This document shows positions 1 to 9,631 of a DNA stretch of 64,000 nucleotides, one piece after another. Numbering within the stretch: the first letter of the stretch is position 1; every line of letters starts with the position of its first letter. The DNA comes from Leptospira johnsonii (lineage in GTDB: Bacteria; Spirochaetota; Leptospiria; Leptospirales; Leptospiraceae). The notes beneath the pieces are model-generated. The model did not search any database and had not been told where the DNA came from. It saw only the letters and a program-made list of their open reading frames with translations. A program made the translations under genes and the position numbers. The stretch covers positions 124,001-188,000 of the forward strand of contig NZ_BFAY01000006.1 in the NCBI RefSeq assembly GCF_003112675.1, in the 5' to 3' direction.

Positions 1-342
1 ATTCTTTTTTTCAGCATCGATAAGCGGCAGAGAAATTTTTAAGGTTAGATCGTTATTCTTTTTGATCATCCTTTTGTGATTCGAACTAGGAAAAAAATCA
101 TGCAACAAAACCCGATAGCTCAGACAATGAGAACATTGGGAACAATTGGTTCTATAAAAGAAATTGCCGGACCTTCTGAAACCAAAACGAAAAAGATCAT
201 CTAAAATTTCAGGAGGAAGTTTTTCCTTAGAGAAGAAACCCTTCACCTTGGAATTCCGATCCGGATAATAGGCGCATTCCGACTCTGGAGTTTCCGGAAG
301 AGAATTTAAGAATTCAAAATAGTCCAGCCCCATGTTTGCCAT
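1..342 (-). CDS. bpt: Aminoacyl-tRNA--protein transferase (Bpt/ATE family), 3' end outside window
   Basis: Only the first 114 codons lie in the window; the gene runs off the left edge. My translation of the minus strand from the ATG at 340-342 gives the N-terminal ATE domain: Cys23, then the segment FGFRRSGNFFYR followed by Cys67, Cys70 and Cys73 and an RV pair, which matches the cysteine cluster of bacterial aspartate/glutamate leucyltransferases. Family knowledge: these enzymes move leucine (or arginine) from tRNA onto N-terminal acidic (or other) residues to mark proteins for ClpS/ClpAP degradation. Substrate choice cannot be read from this fragment. The gene is divergent from the membrane protein gene at 399. 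Confidence 0.82.
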   Translation of the reverse strand, partial: MANMGLDYFEFLNSLPETPESECAYYPDRNSKVKGFFSKEKLPPEILDDLFRFGFRRSGNFFYRTNCSQCSHCLSYRVLLHDFFPSSNHKRMIKKNNDLTLKISLPLIDAEKKN

Positions 343-398
343 GATACGGATCCATTTTTACATTGCCAAACCAAAGCCTCCGAAGGATAGGACTATTG

Positions 399-710
399 AT
401 GGTATTTGGTTTAATAATGGATCATCCGGCACGTTGGAACGCTTATAGATTGGCTTTCGGATTCACGGTCCTCAGCTATCTTTTTTATTTTTTATCCCTT
501 CCTTTCGTTCTGTTCGCTTTATTAGGAGCCGGACTTTTCTGCCTGATCGGAGGGTTATTCTTCCCTCATGTATTCGATCATTTGTATCGGAGATTCCAAT
601 TTTTGGTATTAGGAATACTCTCATTTTTCTTTTCACTATTGGTCCTGATCGGATATCTAATTTTCTGGAGACCTTTCCAATTCGTGTTCGGATCTAAAAA
701 CCGAGAATAA
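399..710 (+). CDS. Small integral membrane protein, SxtJ-like
   Basis: A protein of about 103 residues dominated by three hydrophobic segments after a short polar N-terminus (MVFGLIMDHPARWNAYRLAF), ending in a charged tail. I chose the ATG at 399 because AGGA lies about 11 bases upstream; a TTG at 363 and an ATG at 417 are alternatives, and the 417 start would give the DHPARWNAYRLAFGF opening directly. The overall look (short, three helices, 'R.A.GF' near the start) recalls SxtJ-family membrane proteins, but this is a loose resemblance. It is followed after only 4 bases by the ribonuclease H gene, so the two are probably co-transcribed. Function unknown. Confidence 0.65.
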   Translation: MVFGLIMDHPARWNAYRLAFGFTVLSYLFYFLSLPFVLFALLGAGLFCLIGGLFFPHVFDHLYRRFQFLVLGILSFFFSLLVLIGYLIFWRPFQFVFGSKNRE

Positions 711-714
711 TCCT

Positions 715-1110
715 GTGAAAAAGTTCAAAATATATTGCGACGGTGCTTCCAAAGGAAATCCGGGACCTTCTTCTATTGGGGTTGCCGTTTACGAGGGAGA
801 AACAGAGGTCCATTCCATTTCCCGTAGGATCTCCGACGGAACCAATAATATGGCAGAATGGGCCGCTCTGGAAGCAGGAGTAGAATATTGCCTCTCCCAA
901 GACGCAGGCGAAGTTACAGCCTATCTGGATTCCGAGCTGGTAGTAAAACAATTCAAGGGGGAATACAAGGTCAAATCCCCTCACTTGCAAGTTGCAAAAG
1001 AAAAGGTCAAAGTTCTCACTTCTAAACTCAAACTATTCTCCATCCATCATGTCCTCAGGGAAAAAAACAAAAGAGCGGATAAACTAGCTAATCTAGCTTT
1101 CGAATCTTAA
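715..1110 (+). CDS. rnhA: Ribonuclease HI
   Basis: 131 residues, the size of a compact RNase H fold. The four metal-binding acidic residues are visible: Asp9 in YCDGASKGNPGP, Glu48 in NMAEWAALEAG, Asp72 in YLDSELVVKQ and Asp122 in KRADKLAN. Family role: cuts the RNA strand of RNA-DNA hybrids during replication and repair, in the cytoplasm. The start is a GTG at 715, four bases after the stop of the membrane protein gene, so translation may be coupled. It lacks the basic protrusion of the E. coli enzyme, resembling the shorter archaeal/Gram-positive-like RNase HI group. Confidence 0.9.
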   Translation: MKKFKIYCDGASKGNPGPSSIGVAVYEGETEVHSISRRISDGTNNMAEWAALEAGVEYCLSQDAGEVTAYLDSELVVKQFKGEYKVKSPHLQVAKEKVKVLTSKLKLFSIHHVLREKNKRADKLANLAFES

Positions 1111-1185
1111 ACTGACCGCCCGGTTGGAATTCCTACAAAATAAAAAATGGTTTCCTTATCCGCTTCTTTCTAAAAAATTCTTAGG

Positions 1186-1545
1186 ATGAGTTCTCGAAAG
1201 TTCTTACTTCCGATCTGCTTTAGCTTTCTTGGCTTTCTCATTTTATCTAACTGTAAGGCAAGTATCTTAGACAAAATGTTAGAGCTGAAAAAAGAAGGAA
1301 AGTATTTGGAACTGGCCATCCTGTGTAACGAACATACGGACGAAGAATACAAAGAGATCTGCAATACTGCCTGGGACGAAACAGGAAGAAAGATCGACCA
1401 AATCCTTTCCCAGCAAGCGGACCTTCCCTTCTTAAGAGTCTCTGTAGACCAAAAGACCAAAAAACAGGTAGAAGAAATTTTTTCCAAGAACCCTGCACTC
1501 AAAGAGCGTTATCTATCGATTTGGAAGAAGATCGTCCAGGAATGA
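1186..1545 (+). CDS. Small lipoprotein of unknown function
   Basis: 119 residues with a basic N-terminus, a hydrophobic stretch and a lipobox-like LSNC with Cys23, as expected for a leptospiral lipoprotein. The mature part is highly charged and helical (K/E rich, about 96 residues) with no motif I recognise. The last bases overlap the start of the CCA-adding enzyme (TGA at 1543-1545 inside ATGATG), which suggests translational coupling. Function cannot be inferred. Confidence 0.75.
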   Translation: MSSRKFLLPICFSFLGFLILSNCKASILDKMLELKKEGKYLELAILCNEHTDEEYKEICNTAWDETGRKIDQILSQQADLPFLRVSVDQKTKKQVEEIFSKNPALKERYLSIWKKIVQE

Positions 1546-2837
1546 TGAACCAGGATCCGAACCAACTCATCTCACAAATCCCTTCTCCTTTCTTAGAGGA
1601 TCTATTAGAGATCAGCAAAATCATACAAAATTATGGAGGAGAAGCTTATCTAGTAGGTGGAAGTGTCCGAGATCTGATCTTAAATAAGGTCCCTCACGAA
1701 TACGACCTTGCAGTTTCGATCCATCCGGAAGATATGCAGAAGATCTTCAAGAGAACTGTTCCAACCGGGATCAAACATGGAACCATCACTGTTTTATTCC
1801 ATGATAGATCATATGAATTAACCACATTCAGAAAAGACGAAGACTATATGGATGGAAGAAGGCCGGAAACAGTACAATTCGGAGTAAGCCTAAGCGAAGA
1901 TCTCAAAAGAAGAGACTTCACAATGAACGCACTTGCCTTGGACCTTCAGAAAAAGATACTAGTAGATGAACATTCCGGATTAGAAGACATTCAAAATTCT
2001 TTAATTAGGACCATAGGAAATCCGGAATCCAGATTTACCGAGGACGGACTTAGGCCGGTCAGAGCAATTCGATTTGTTTCCACTCTTGGATTTACTATTC
2101 ATCCGCAAACAGCAGAAGCGATTGAAACATGTAGACCGGTTACAGCAAAGGTTTCTCCGGAAAGAATACACGACGAATTTTTAAAAATAATCAGAAGCAA
2201 AAATCCGATCGGAGGATTGGATCTATTAAAAAAATATAAAACTCTGGAATTATTCACCAAAACTAAATTGTATTCGGAAGATTGGGAAAAGCACAAAAAT
2301 GGATTTTCCAAACTACTCCAAGCTTCCGAAAGGACAAGACTTGCCTACTTCTTAGCTTGTTGTTTATCGGAACAAACCTGGCTCAGCGATTCGAATGTAT
2401 TTTTTAAAGAACTCAGATTCTCCAACCAGAGGACCAAGGATTCTCAGTTCCTAGTAAAAACCCTGTATTCACTCATACAACAGAAAGAAGAATTACGGAC
2501 TTCTCCTGGGCTCCGCACACATCTGCTCCATCCAGTCGCACAATATTCAGGAAAAAAAGAACTTTGGGACTGGTGTTTAGAACTTTCCACCCTTTGGTCC
2601 GCCTTTCTAAACGAAGAAGCGTTCTGGCTCACTCAGGCCGAAGAAGAATGGAAGAAGAATCCTCCACTTCTGCTTTCCGATCTTGTCCTAGATGGAAATC
2701 TGATCCGGGAAAAATTCCCAGAACTTCCTGCACCAAAATTGGGAGAAGTATTGCGGTCCTCATTGTTTTCTGTGCTCCAAGATCCGAATCTAAATTCAGA
2801 GAAACTTCTACTGGATCAGATCAGAAAATCTTTGTAA
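1542..2837 (+). CDS. cca: CCA-adding tRNA nucleotidyltransferase / poly(A) polymerase family
   Basis: About 431 residues. The N-terminal class II nucleotidyltransferase head has YLVGGSVRD, then HEYDLAV with the metal-binding carboxylates, the RRDFTMNALALD motif, and EDGLRPVRAIRF of the neck. These are signatures of the bacterial CCA-adding / poly(A) polymerase superfamily. Role: adds or repairs the 3' CCA of tRNAs; this matters here because the tRNA genes in this window do not encode CCA. I place the start at 1542 (or the adjacent ATG at 1545), where GGA precedes it and the preceding stop overlaps; a TTG at 1521 is less likely. No HD domain is obvious in the C-terminal half. Confidence 0.88.
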   Translation: MMNQDPNQLISQIPSPFLEDLLEISKIIQNYGGEAYLVGGSVRDLILNKVPHEYDLAVSIHPEDMQKIFKRTVPTGIKHGTITVLFHDRSYELTTFRKDEDYMDGRRPETVQFGVSLSEDLKRRDFTMNALALDLQKKILVDEHSGLEDIQNSLIRTIGNPESRFTEDGLRPVRAIRFVSTLGFTIHPQTAEAIETCRPVTAKVSPERIHDEFLKIIRSKNPIGGLDLLKKYKTLELFTKTKLYSEDWEKHKNGFSKLLQASERTRLAYFLACCLSEQTWLSDSNVFFKELRFSNQRTKDSQFLVKTLYSLIQQKEELRTSPGLRTHLLHPVAQYSGKKELWDWCLELSTLWSAFLNEEAFWLTQAEEEWKKNPPLLLSDLVLDGNLIREKFPELPAPKLGEVLRSSLFSVLQDPNLNSEKLLLDQIRKSL

Positions 2838-3076
2838 GCCTAGCCAACTGTCGAAGTTACTACAAAATTCACCCAGCCTTAACCTCCCAAACCCCATCTT
2901 TATCAAAACATCTTCTACTTTGCTTAGTCCTTCAGCAACTCAACTTATGCTTAATTTTTAGGCACTATGCCGATATAGAAAAATTAGTCCAAAAAGTTTA
3001 TAATATCTAAACACTGAATATTGGATTTAGAATCGTTTTTAAGCCTTATTTAGTCTCTTTGCCTATTTTTATCCTA
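2838..3076. other. Intergenic region between cca and the porin
   Basis: A stretch of about 240 bases with no convincing gene. An open frame runs through it in another phase of cca, but its composition is arbitrary. It leads into the sigma-54 promoter at 3077. No clear terminator hairpin for cca was seen. Confidence 0.5.
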
Positions 3077-3093
3077 TTGGCACGCTAGTTGCA
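3077..3093 (+). promoter_or_regulatory. Sigma-54 (RpoN) -24/-12 promoter
   Basis: TTGGCACG, four bases, then TTGCA: an essentially perfect match to the RpoN consensus TGGCAC-N5-TTGCW with the GG and GC doublets correctly spaced. It lies 29 bases upstream of the porin start, so transcription would begin near 3104 and leave a short leader containing the ribosome-binding sites. An RpoN promoter requires a bacterial enhancer-binding protein, so the porin is probably made only under specific nutrient conditions. Upstream enhancer sites were not identified. Confidence 0.75.
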
Positions 3094-3121
3094 TAGTTAG
3101 GAGCATAGGAGATTTAGGAGA

Positions 3122-4708
3122 ATGATGAGAAAAAAAACAGCCAGCCTCATTGCTACCTTTACTCTGGTGACCGCCTCTTCGGTTTTTGCCCAGCCGAAAA
3201 AGGAAACGCCGGACCCGAAGGCAGCAGGCGCAGTGAAAGCTGCTCCAGCCCCAGAACCTGAAGATACGAAATGGTATGATAAGGTAGACTTTTCAGGATT
3301 TGTGGATGTGTACTACATGTACAATAACAACCCACTCCAAGGAAGCGCCGTAGACAGTACCAGAGCGTTCGAAACTAGCAACAAAAACTTTGGTGTTAAC
3401 GCAGCAGCACTTGCTGTACAAAAGACCGCAGAAAAATCCAGCCCTTGGGGATTCCGCGTGGACTTCCAAAATGGACAGAACAACGCGTACCAAGAATTTC
3501 CTTATGTTCAATCCAACGGAATTTACAACTATAACATGCTGAAACAAGCTTACATTAGTATGTATTTCCCAGTGTTGAAAGGGATGACCTTAGACGTTGG
3601 TAAAATGGCAACGCATATTGGATATGAAGTGTTAGAATCGATGAACAACCCTAACTACTCGATAGGGGCCATCTTCCAAAACACAATCCCGTTCATTCAC
3701 ACCGGTGCTCGCTTAACTACTCAATTTACAGACAAATGGGCAGGAACCTTTTATCTGTATAACAGTGGTGGTGGTACCGGTTATAGAACTGGAGTTCCAG
3801 ACGGAAGCACTACGAATAACTACTTCTTCGAAGCGGCTACCCAGCATAAAGCGATCGGAACTCAGGTTAAAGGACAATTGATCGAAGACAAATTATCGAT
3901 CACTTGGAACACATTGTATTCTCAAGACGGTGCTACTGGAAGAATCGATCCGACCAAACAATATGTGGCTGATCAATTAGCGGCTCAAACCGGAGACCCT
4001 GCTGTATCTGCTCTTACTGCTCCTGCAGCAAGATATAACAAAGATTATTGGTTCATGAACCATGCAATCTTGTCTATGACCCCTACTGATAGGATCCAAG
4101 TTGACTTAGACTATACTTGGAGTGAGAAAGCAGGTGGTGCTGCAGCAGCTAACCTTGCACAGCAACAGTACAACCCAACAGGCGCAGCTACAGTTGAAAC
4201 TATCCTTGGCGGAACCGTATCTACTGAAAAAACCAAAAGTACCTATAAAGCTTATGGTATCTTCAGTAAGTTTAAAATCGGTGAGACTTGGGGAGTTAAC
4301 GTTCGTTTCGAGTATATCGACGATAGCCACAACAACGGTCGTTTGACTACCTTCAACCCATTTGCAGGTTCTCAAGCAGCTAACGCGTGGTACGAAGGCA
4401 AATATGCTCAAGACAAAGCAATCGCAGAGCAAATCATTGCTGCAACTCCTGCTTTGGGAGGCTTAACTGCTGATCAACTACTTGCGGCTTTAGACCCGAA
4501 AAACTACAAAGATTACGGTGGATCTTCCAACTACGGACAGTATAAAACATTTACTGTTACTCCAGTTTGGAACTACACTGAAAATCTACTCATCAAATTG
4601 GACATGAGAAGAGACTGGGCGACCGGTTATCAATTCGTAACCCAAAGCGGTGAGAAAAGCAAAGACCAATACGGTATAACCTTAGGGGTCGTTGCTAAGT
4701 TCGATTAA
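3122..4708 (+). CDS. Outer-membrane beta-barrel porin, BBP2 (OmpL-like) family
   Basis: 528 residues. A signal peptide ([20 protein letters not shown], cleavage after VFAQ) is followed by a Pro/Ala/Lys-rich linker to about residue 45 and then a barrel with alternating aromatic strands from [15 protein letters not shown] to the C-terminal [12 protein letters not shown], which ends in Phe-Asp. The pattern '[13 protein letters not shown]', 'NPNYS', 'HTGARL' is typical of the putative beta-barrel porin-2 family common in leptospires. Likely a channel for small solutes; the substrate is unknown. AGGAG occurs twice before the tandem ATGs at 3122 and 3125. The RpoN promoter directly upstream suggests nutrient-responsive control. 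Codon use is richer in C/A at third positions than neighbours, as in highly expressed genes. Confidence 0.85.
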   Translation: MMRKKTASLIATFTLVTASSVFAQPKKETPDPKAAGAVKAAPAPEPEDTKWYDKVDFSGFVDVYYMYNNNPLQGSAVDSTRAFETSNKNFGVNAAALAVQKTAEKSSPWGFRVDFQNGQNNAYQEFPYVQSNGIYNYNMLKQAYISMYFPVLKGMTLDVGKMATHIGYEVLESMNNPNYSIGAIFQNTIPFIHTGARLTTQFTDKWAGTFYLYNSGGGTGYRTGVPDGSTTNNYFFEAATQHKAIGTQVKGQLIEDKLSITWNTLYSQDGATGRIDPTKQYVADQLAAQTGDPAVSALTAPAARYNKDYWFMNHAILSMTPTDRIQVDLDYTWSEKAGGAAAANLAQQQYNPTGAATVETILGGTVSTEKTKSTYKAYGIFSKFKIGETWGVNVRFEYIDDSHNNGRLTTFNPFAGSQAANAWYEGKYAQDKAIAEQIIAATPALGGLTADQLLAALDPKNYKDYGGSSNYGQYKTFTVTPVWNYTENLLIKLDMRRDWATGYQFVTQSGEKSKDQYGITLGVVAKFD

Positions 4709-4730
4709 TCGGATTTAGTAGATTTCTACG

Positions 4731-4761
4731 AAAAAGAGCGCCCACAAGGCGCTCTTTTTTT
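4731..4761. terminator. Bidirectional rho-independent terminator
   Basis: Stem AAAAAGAGCGCC / GGCGCTCTTTTT with the five-base loop CACAA. There are T-runs on both strands, so it can end transcription of the porin (plus) and of the small minus-strand gene at 4814-4957. Confidence 0.88.
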
Positions 4762-4813
4762 ATCTTCTTAGAAAATGGATATGATTTAATATGAAAAGAA
4801 GAAGGTTAACTCC

Positions 4814-4957
4814 TTAGAAATCCAGATCCGATTGCCCAGACATGGCAACTAATTGTCTTCTAAAAGAATGAGGAAGAATATTCCAGCAGGACCTGAGTGT
4901 CTTTTTCCAAAAGCCGCTATCTGCTTTTTTCAGTTTTGCTTTTAAGTGCTCACTCAT
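4814..4957 (-). CDS. Small basic protein, 47 residues
   Basis: A short gene that sits in what looks like an empty interval. Translating the minus strand from ATG at 4955-4957 gives 47 residues beginning MSEHLKAKLKKADSGFWKKT and ending in SGQSDLDF. AGAGGA lies eight bases before the ATG, a very good ribosome-binding site. The downstream hairpin at 4731-4761 has a T-run on this strand. The protein is basic, with Trp/Phe/Arg-rich amphipathic potential and one Cys, and no signal peptide or transmembrane segment. Function unknown; a stress- or membrane-associated peptide is possible but is a guess. Confidence 0.6.
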   Translation of the reverse strand: MSEHLKAKLKKADSGFWKKTLRSCWNILPHSFRRQLVAMSGQSDLDF

Positions 4958-5040
4958 CTTCAAGATCCTCTTAAGATTTTTAGAGTGAAAAAACTGTAAA
5001 AAAACTTCGAGTTATTGTTCGTTTCTTGGTTCGGAATTTC

Positions 5041-5083
5041 AAAAATCTATCCAAGAAATTGTAGGGTCCCTAGATAGATTTTT
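5041..5083. terminator. Inverted repeat with nested palindrome, likely terminator of the efflux operon
   Basis: AAAAATCTATC (5041-5051) is perfectly complementary to GATAGATTTTT (5073-5083). The loop contains a second inverted repeat TAGGG-T-CCCTA (5062-5072). T-runs flank both sides. It lies about 70 bases beyond the last gene of the minus-strand efflux operon. A second small hairpin, CGGTTT/AAACCG, occurs at 5109-5122. The A/T-rich stem makes the terminator call moderate. Confidence 0.5.
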
Positions 5084-5153
5084 ACGAATTATACGTCGGA
5101 TAATAAATCGGTTTTGAAACCGGTAAGCCTATTTGATCCTTCTTCCCCAGAGA

Positions 5154-5567
5154 TTAAGCCGCTAAAACTCCGTAAACGATAATCCCAATCCCGACTAGAT
5201 TCGCTGTAACACCAATTCCACCTATAATCTTTCCAAGTGGAGGATTCTCTTTGAATTCGTCTTTGATCCCTTGGAGCCAATTGACAGTGTCTTTTAATGC
5301 TAGAAATCCGGAAGAAGCAGCGAAAGAAACCGCTCCTACAAATGACAGAGTTTCGGACAGAGCAGTAGCATACTGAAAAGCAAGCACTAGTCCTAAGAGC
5401 ATTGCCCCTTGCATCAAAGAACCTATATGAGCCGCCTGCAAGTACCTGGAAGGGAATTCAGCCTTCATTCTCGCAAATGCATACGCAAATCCTGTTAGAC
5501 TTCCGTATGCTAAATTTAAGACTCCGGTTAGGATCAAAATTTTTTCGGGTAAATTCATAGTCATCAC
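5154..5567 (-). CDS. Four-helix membrane protein, last gene of the efflux operon
   Basis: 137 residues (or 134 from the second Met) with four hydrophobic segments, at roughly 8-28, 45-66, 70-90 and 112-135. The segment 'AHIGSLMQGAMLLGLVLAF' looks like the internal helix pair of HabB-like or other small four-helix proteins, but I would not assign that function. It starts 28 bases after the pump gene and is the distal gene of a five-gene run, so a role in metal tolerance or envelope maintenance is an inference from context only. Confidence 0.65.
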   Translation of the reverse strand: MMTMNLPEKILILTGVLNLAYGSLTGFAYAFARMKAEFPSRYLQAAHIGSLMQGAMLLGLVLAFQYATALSETLSFVGAVSFAASSGFLALKDTVNWLQGIKDEFKENPPLGKIIGGIGVTANLVGIGIIVYGVLAA

Positions 5568-5595
5568 CTATCTATATTTGGGATAAGTGCATAAC

Positions 5596-8500
5596 CTAAC
5601 GCTTCTTTTTAGCGAGAACTTTTTTCTTTACCTTCTTACTTCCGTTCTTATGGGTAGGAGGAGTATCTTCTAAATCTTCTTCATCGTATAAGGAAACATA
5701 CGCTTCCGGATGAAGTTCGAATGTTTCAGTCTCTCCGACCGGATGTTTTCTATCCCCCACTAAGACTAAATAGAGTGAAGGTAAGACAGTCAATACAAGG
5801 AATAAAGCGGAGAATAACCCACCTACAATCACAGTAGCCAACGGCCTCTGGACATCGGACCCAACTCCGGATGCCAGAGTAGCAGGGATGAGTCCAAGCA
5901 ATGCGAGTAAAATTGTCATTAACATTGGTCGCAATTGGATAACAGCTGCTTGTGTGACTGCTTCTTTTGTGGTCAATGTAGGCTCGTCTCTTAAAAGGTG
6001 ATTTGTCCTCGAAACGAAAAGAACCCCTGACATGGTGGCAATCCCGAATAAGGAGATAAAGCCTACCCCGCTGGATACGTTAAAATAATATCCCCTGAAC
6101 AGAAGTGCATACATTCCTCCCACCAAGGAAAGAGGAAGACAGGCCAAAGCCACGTAGACATATTTTAGATTTCTATAAAGTAAGAACAATACACCGAAAA
6201 TGATCGCGATAGTTACAGGAATAACGATCGCTAACTTTTTACCCACACGAGCAAGGTTCTCGTATTGTCCGCCGTAACGTACCTCATATCCTTCCGGAAA
6301 TTTTATTTTCTGTTGTATCTTTTTTCGAAGTTCATTTACGAAACCACCCTGGTCCCGTCCTCTTACGTTTGTTCGGACAGTAATCGTCCTTCTACCTTCC
6401 TGACGAAAGATCATAGTAGGTCCGTCTTCCAATGTGATCTTTGCTAATTGAGAAAGTGGAACTCTTTCTCCCTTAGGAGAAATGATCGGCATTGCCTCTA
6501 TCGCTCTTTTAGAAGCTCTATAATCCTTGGAGAATCGGACTACTATACCAAATCGAGCAGGCGTTTTTGGGGGAATGTCGGAAGGCCCCTCATACAAAGT
6601 ACTGACCCTTTGCATTCCGATGGCAGCTTCTACCATCTGCTGTATATCGCTTACATTGATCCCGTAACGAGCCGCGGCTTCCCTATCGATCCGAACAGTC
6701 AACTGGGGACTGTCCGCTTCCTGTTCGATCCCGAATTCACTTGCTCCCGGCATATCTTTTACAATTTCTAGGATCTCTTCTGCAAGTTTACGCATCACTT
6801 TTAAGTCTTGCCCGGATACGAACACAGCGAGGTCCGCAATGGTACCCATGATCGCTTCCGACAAGTTGTCCATGATAGGTTGAGAGAAACTGATCCTTGC
6901 ACCTGGAAGAGTCGCCTCCAGATCGTTTTTCATTCTTAGAAGAAGTTCCTGCTTAGTAATCCTTTCCTTCCAATCGTCGTAATCTTTCAAACTTACAAGC
7001 ACTTCCAATCGGTTGGGAGGAAGAGGGTCTGTTCCGTCGTCATTCCTTCCCAACTGAGAAAGTACTACGCTTACTTGTTCGTTTTTATAGATCGTTTCCC
7101 GGATCTTAGGCATAAATTTACGAGCTTCCGGAAGAGAGATCCCCACTGGGAAAAAGATCCTGAGGTTAAAACCTCCTTCATCCATTTCCGGTAGGAATTC
7201 GGTCCCAAGTTTGTATCCGCCTATCCCTAAAAGTATGATCACCACGGTGAAAGCGCTGATGACCACCCTTCTGGATCTTTCTACCAAATAATCTATTAAC
7301 TTTTTATAACGTTCTTCTATCCAGGCATACACCGGGTTATGCCATGCGATCGGTCCGGGCTTCTCTGATTCGAAATACTTACGGAACATAAAAGTCATCA
7401 AAACAGGGACGACAGTCATAGAAAAAATTAAAGCTCCAAAGATCGCAAAAGAGATAGTGAAGGCCATCGGCTTAAAGAGACGTCCTTCGATACGTTCGAA
7501 GGAAAAAATCGGCAAATAAGCAAGTATGATGATCAGAATGGAAAACAAAATTTCGGTCCCAACCTCGGAGCCGGACTCTGCGGTAAGCTTAATGATCCCC
7601 TTACTTTTATCACTAGGAGTGGCGTCCCTATATCTTCTCATGATATTTTCTACCATGATCACGGCCCCATCCACTACGATCCCGAAGTCGATAGCTCCCA
7701 AGGACAATAAACTTGCAGGGATCCCGGTAATATTCATAAGAAGAAAGGCGAATAATAACGCAAATGGAATGGTTGCCACTACCACAAGAGATGCCTTTGC
7801 ACTTCCTATGAAGAAGATTAGAACCAAACTGACAACCATTACTCCTTCCAAAAGAGTTCTTCCGATAGTGCGTAACGTATAATTTACAAGGTCACTTCTA
7901 TCATACGTAGTCCTAAGCTGAACTCCTTCCGGAAGATAGTTCTCGTTGATTTCCTTTACTTTGGCGCGGATCCGATCTCCCATCTCGTTCGGATCTCCCC
8001 AACGACGCATAGCCACAAGACCCTGGACGGAGGAATCTATATCCATGACCTGATTGTCAATGCGGACCGTATAACCCAAGACCCCGCTCGGAATCGGGTG
8101 AGAAATTTCCACGGTAGCCAGATCCCGGACGAATACAGGGACCCCATTCACTGTTTTTACTACGATATTTTCTATATGTTGGGCTTCTCGTATTGCACCC
8201 AAAGAACGGATCGGAAATCCCTGCTCACCTTGTAAAAGTAGATTTCCACCTGTGTTCAGATTATTCACTTGAACTGCTTGGATTACATCGTTTATCGTAA
8301 GTTTATAACGTATTAATTTATCTGGAGAAGTTACTATATGGAATTGTTTAGGTAAACCTCCGAACGTAACCACATCCGCAATTCCAGGAATAGAAAGCAT
8401 CTTTGGCATTACGATCCAGTCTTGGATCGTTCTTAATTCCATCGGAGTGTGATTGCCGGAAGACTCGACCACATATCTGAAAATTTCTCCCACTGGAGAA

Positions 8501-8892
8501 CTCATAGGTCCTAAAGCCGGTTGGACTTCTTCAGGAATATCCGCATCTGCGACCCTTTCCATAAGTCGCATCCTTGCAAAATAATCATCTGTCCCGTCTT
8601 CGAATACAAATTGGAATACTACAAGACCGTTGATGGTTCTGGATCTACGTACTGCTACTTTAGGAATCGCATTCAATACCCTTTCAATCGGAAGAGTGAT
8701 TCTTTCTTCTACTTCGACGGCTGCTTTTCCCGGAAATTTTGCGATCAAACGGACTTGGGTGTCCGCAATATCAGAGTAAGCTTCCTTTCGAATATCTGTC
8801 CAGGCCCAAACTCCTAAAATCGCTACAAAGAGTGAGGCGATAATGGTGGGAACCCTAAACTTAAGTACAGATTCTATGAGTTTATCTATCAT
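5596..8892 (-). CDS. czcA: Heavy-metal efflux RND permease, CzcA/CusA type
   Basis: 1098 residues, slightly longer than the usual 1030-1060 because of a Lys-rich cytoplasmic tail. The start [20 protein letters not shown] is the first transmembrane helix of RND pumps. The fourth helix carries [15 protein letters not shown] near residues 404-418, the DxxxDGAxxxxEN proton-relay motif of heavy-metal exporters (HME-RND). Periplasmic loops contain typical '[12 protein letters not shown]' and '[11 protein letters not shown]' segments. Family role: inner-membrane proton-driven export of Zn/Co/Cd/Ni or Cu/Ag; the methionine relay of CusA cannot be confirmed by eye, so divalent cations are more likely. 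Its ATG overlaps the preceding stop as TAATG. Confidence 0.92.
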   Translation of the reverse strand: MIDKLIESVLKFRVPTIIASLFVAILGVWAWTDIRKEAYSDIADTQVRLIAKFPGKAAVEVEERITLPIERVLNAIPKVAVRRSRTINGLVVFQFVFEDGTDDYFARMRLMERVADADIPEEVQPALGPMSSPVGEIFRYVVESSGNHTPMELRTIQDWIVMPKMLSIPGIADVVTFGGLPKQFHIVTSPDKLIRYKLTINDVIQAVQVNNLNTGGNLLLQGEQGFPIRSLGAIREAQHIENIVVKTVNGVPVFVRDLATVEISHPIPSGVLGYTVRIDNQVMDIDSSVQGLVAMRRWGDPNEMGDRIRAKVKEINENYLPEGVQLRTTYDRSDLVNYTLRTIGRTLLEGVMVVSLVLIFFIGSAKASLVVVATIPFALLFAFLLMNITGIPASLLSLGAIDFGIVVDGAVIMVENIMRRYRDATPSDKSKGIIKLTAESGSEVGTEILFSILIIILAYLPIFSFERIEGRLFKPMAFTISFAIFGALIFSMTVVPVLMTFMFRKYFESEKPGPIAWHNPVYAWIEERYKKLIDYLVERSRRVVISAFTVVIILLGIGGYKLGTEFLPEMDEGGFNLRIFFPVGISLPEARKFMPKIRETIYKNEQVSVVLSQLGRNDDGTDPLPPNRLEVLVSLKDYDDWKERITKQELLLRMKNDLEATLPGARISFSQPIMDNLSEAIMGTIADLAVFVSGQDLKVMRKLAEEILEIVKDMPGASEFGIEQEADSPQLTVRIDREAAARYGINVSDIQQMVEAAIGMQRVSTLYEGPSDIPPKTPARFGIVVRFSKDYRASKRAIEAMPIISPKGERVPLSQLAKITLEDGPTMIFRQEGRRTITVRTNVRGRDQGGFVNELRKKIQQKIKFPEGYEVRYGGQYENLARVGKKLAIVIPVTIAIIFGVLFLLYRNLKYVYVALACLPLSLVGGMYALLFRGYYFNVSSGVGFISLFGIATMSGVLFVSRTNHLLRDEPTLTTKEAVTQAAVIQLRPMLMTILLALLGLIPATLASGVGSDVQRPLATVIVGGLFSALFLVLTVLPSLYLVLVGDRKHPVGETETFELHPEAYVSLYDEEDLEDTPPTHKNGSKKVKKKVLAKKKR

Positions 8893-9626
8893 TAGTAAGA
8901 CCTCGTATCGAACAGGTAGCCCAACTGGATGAGAAGCTGAGGATTTTTATAATCTCCGCTTCCTACCCCTCCGCCAAGTTGCAAAAAGAAATTTCCAAGA
9001 AGGAAATCGTAAGTAAGTCCAACATATCTTTGGTTTAAAGTTACCTTCTGTTTGTCCCTACTATCGTATTCTAAAACAGCAGCCAGATTCGGATTCTGTT
9101 CGGCTACATAAGATCGTATGATCAGATCTTCGAAAGTAGGATTCCTATGCTGGTATCCTGGAAAATCTGTACCTGTAGGATAAGAAGTTTGTCCGCCTCT
9201 ACCTAACTCGGGAGCGAAAGGATCTACTTGGAATTGTCCTAATACTACCGAAACACTATGTGCGATGACAGAAGTTTTCCAAAAACTAAATCCTAGATCC
9301 GCCTGCCAACCCCACCAATGAGGTCCCCAATGCCCGCCGGATCCGCGTATTACGATATCCTTATAATAATATCCTAAATTGAAATTGATACTTCCGGGAG
9401 AACCGATACTTGCTCCATACACGAAGAAGTTCGTAGATTTAGGGAGAGCCTTCTGAGTAAGTTCGTCTTTTTCTTCTTCTCCGAATCTGGTTTTACGCTC
9501 CGAGTCGGGAGCCCATTCGGGAGAAATGTCGTCGTTCTTATAGTCCTTCTTCTTTTCCTCCGAATAAACGGATGAAATAAAAGAAAATAAGAATATTATA
9601 ATAATAAAACTTAGTATTCTTTTCAT
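8892..9626 (-). CDS. Outer-membrane beta-barrel protein inside the efflux operon
   Basis: 244 residues. A signal peptide ([17 protein letters not shown]) precedes a charged linker to about residue 50, then alternating strands such as '[24 protein letters not shown]' and a glycine-rich end '[10 protein letters not shown]'. The segment [12 protein letters not shown] is rich in His and Trp and could touch metal, but this is speculation. The gene sits between adaptor (5-base gap) and pump (1-base overlap), so it is co-translated with the export system. It is not one of the standard CzcCBA subunits and I do not recognise a named family. Confidence 0.7.
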   Translation of the reverse strand: MKRILSFIIIIFLFSFISSVYSEEKKKDYKNDDISPEWAPDSERKTRFGEEEKDELTQKALPKSTNFFVYGASIGSPGSINFNLGYYYKDIVIRGSGGHWGPHWWGWQADLGFSFWKTSVIAHSVSVVLGQFQVDPFAPELGRGGQTSYPTGTDFPGYQHRNPTFEDLIIRSYVAEQNPNLAAVLEYDSRDKQKVTLNQRYVGLTYDFLLGNFFLQLGGGVGSGDYKNPQLLIQLGYLFDTRSY

Positions 9627-9631
9627 ATAGA

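Noticed and set aside
694..990. Minus-strand frame opposite rnhA
   Set aside because: Lies fully antisense to a gene with intact catalytic motifs and has no ribosome-binding site.
2564..3010. Plus-strand frame that extends past cca
   Set aside because: Most of it overlaps cca in another phase; the extension is low-information sequence without start signals.
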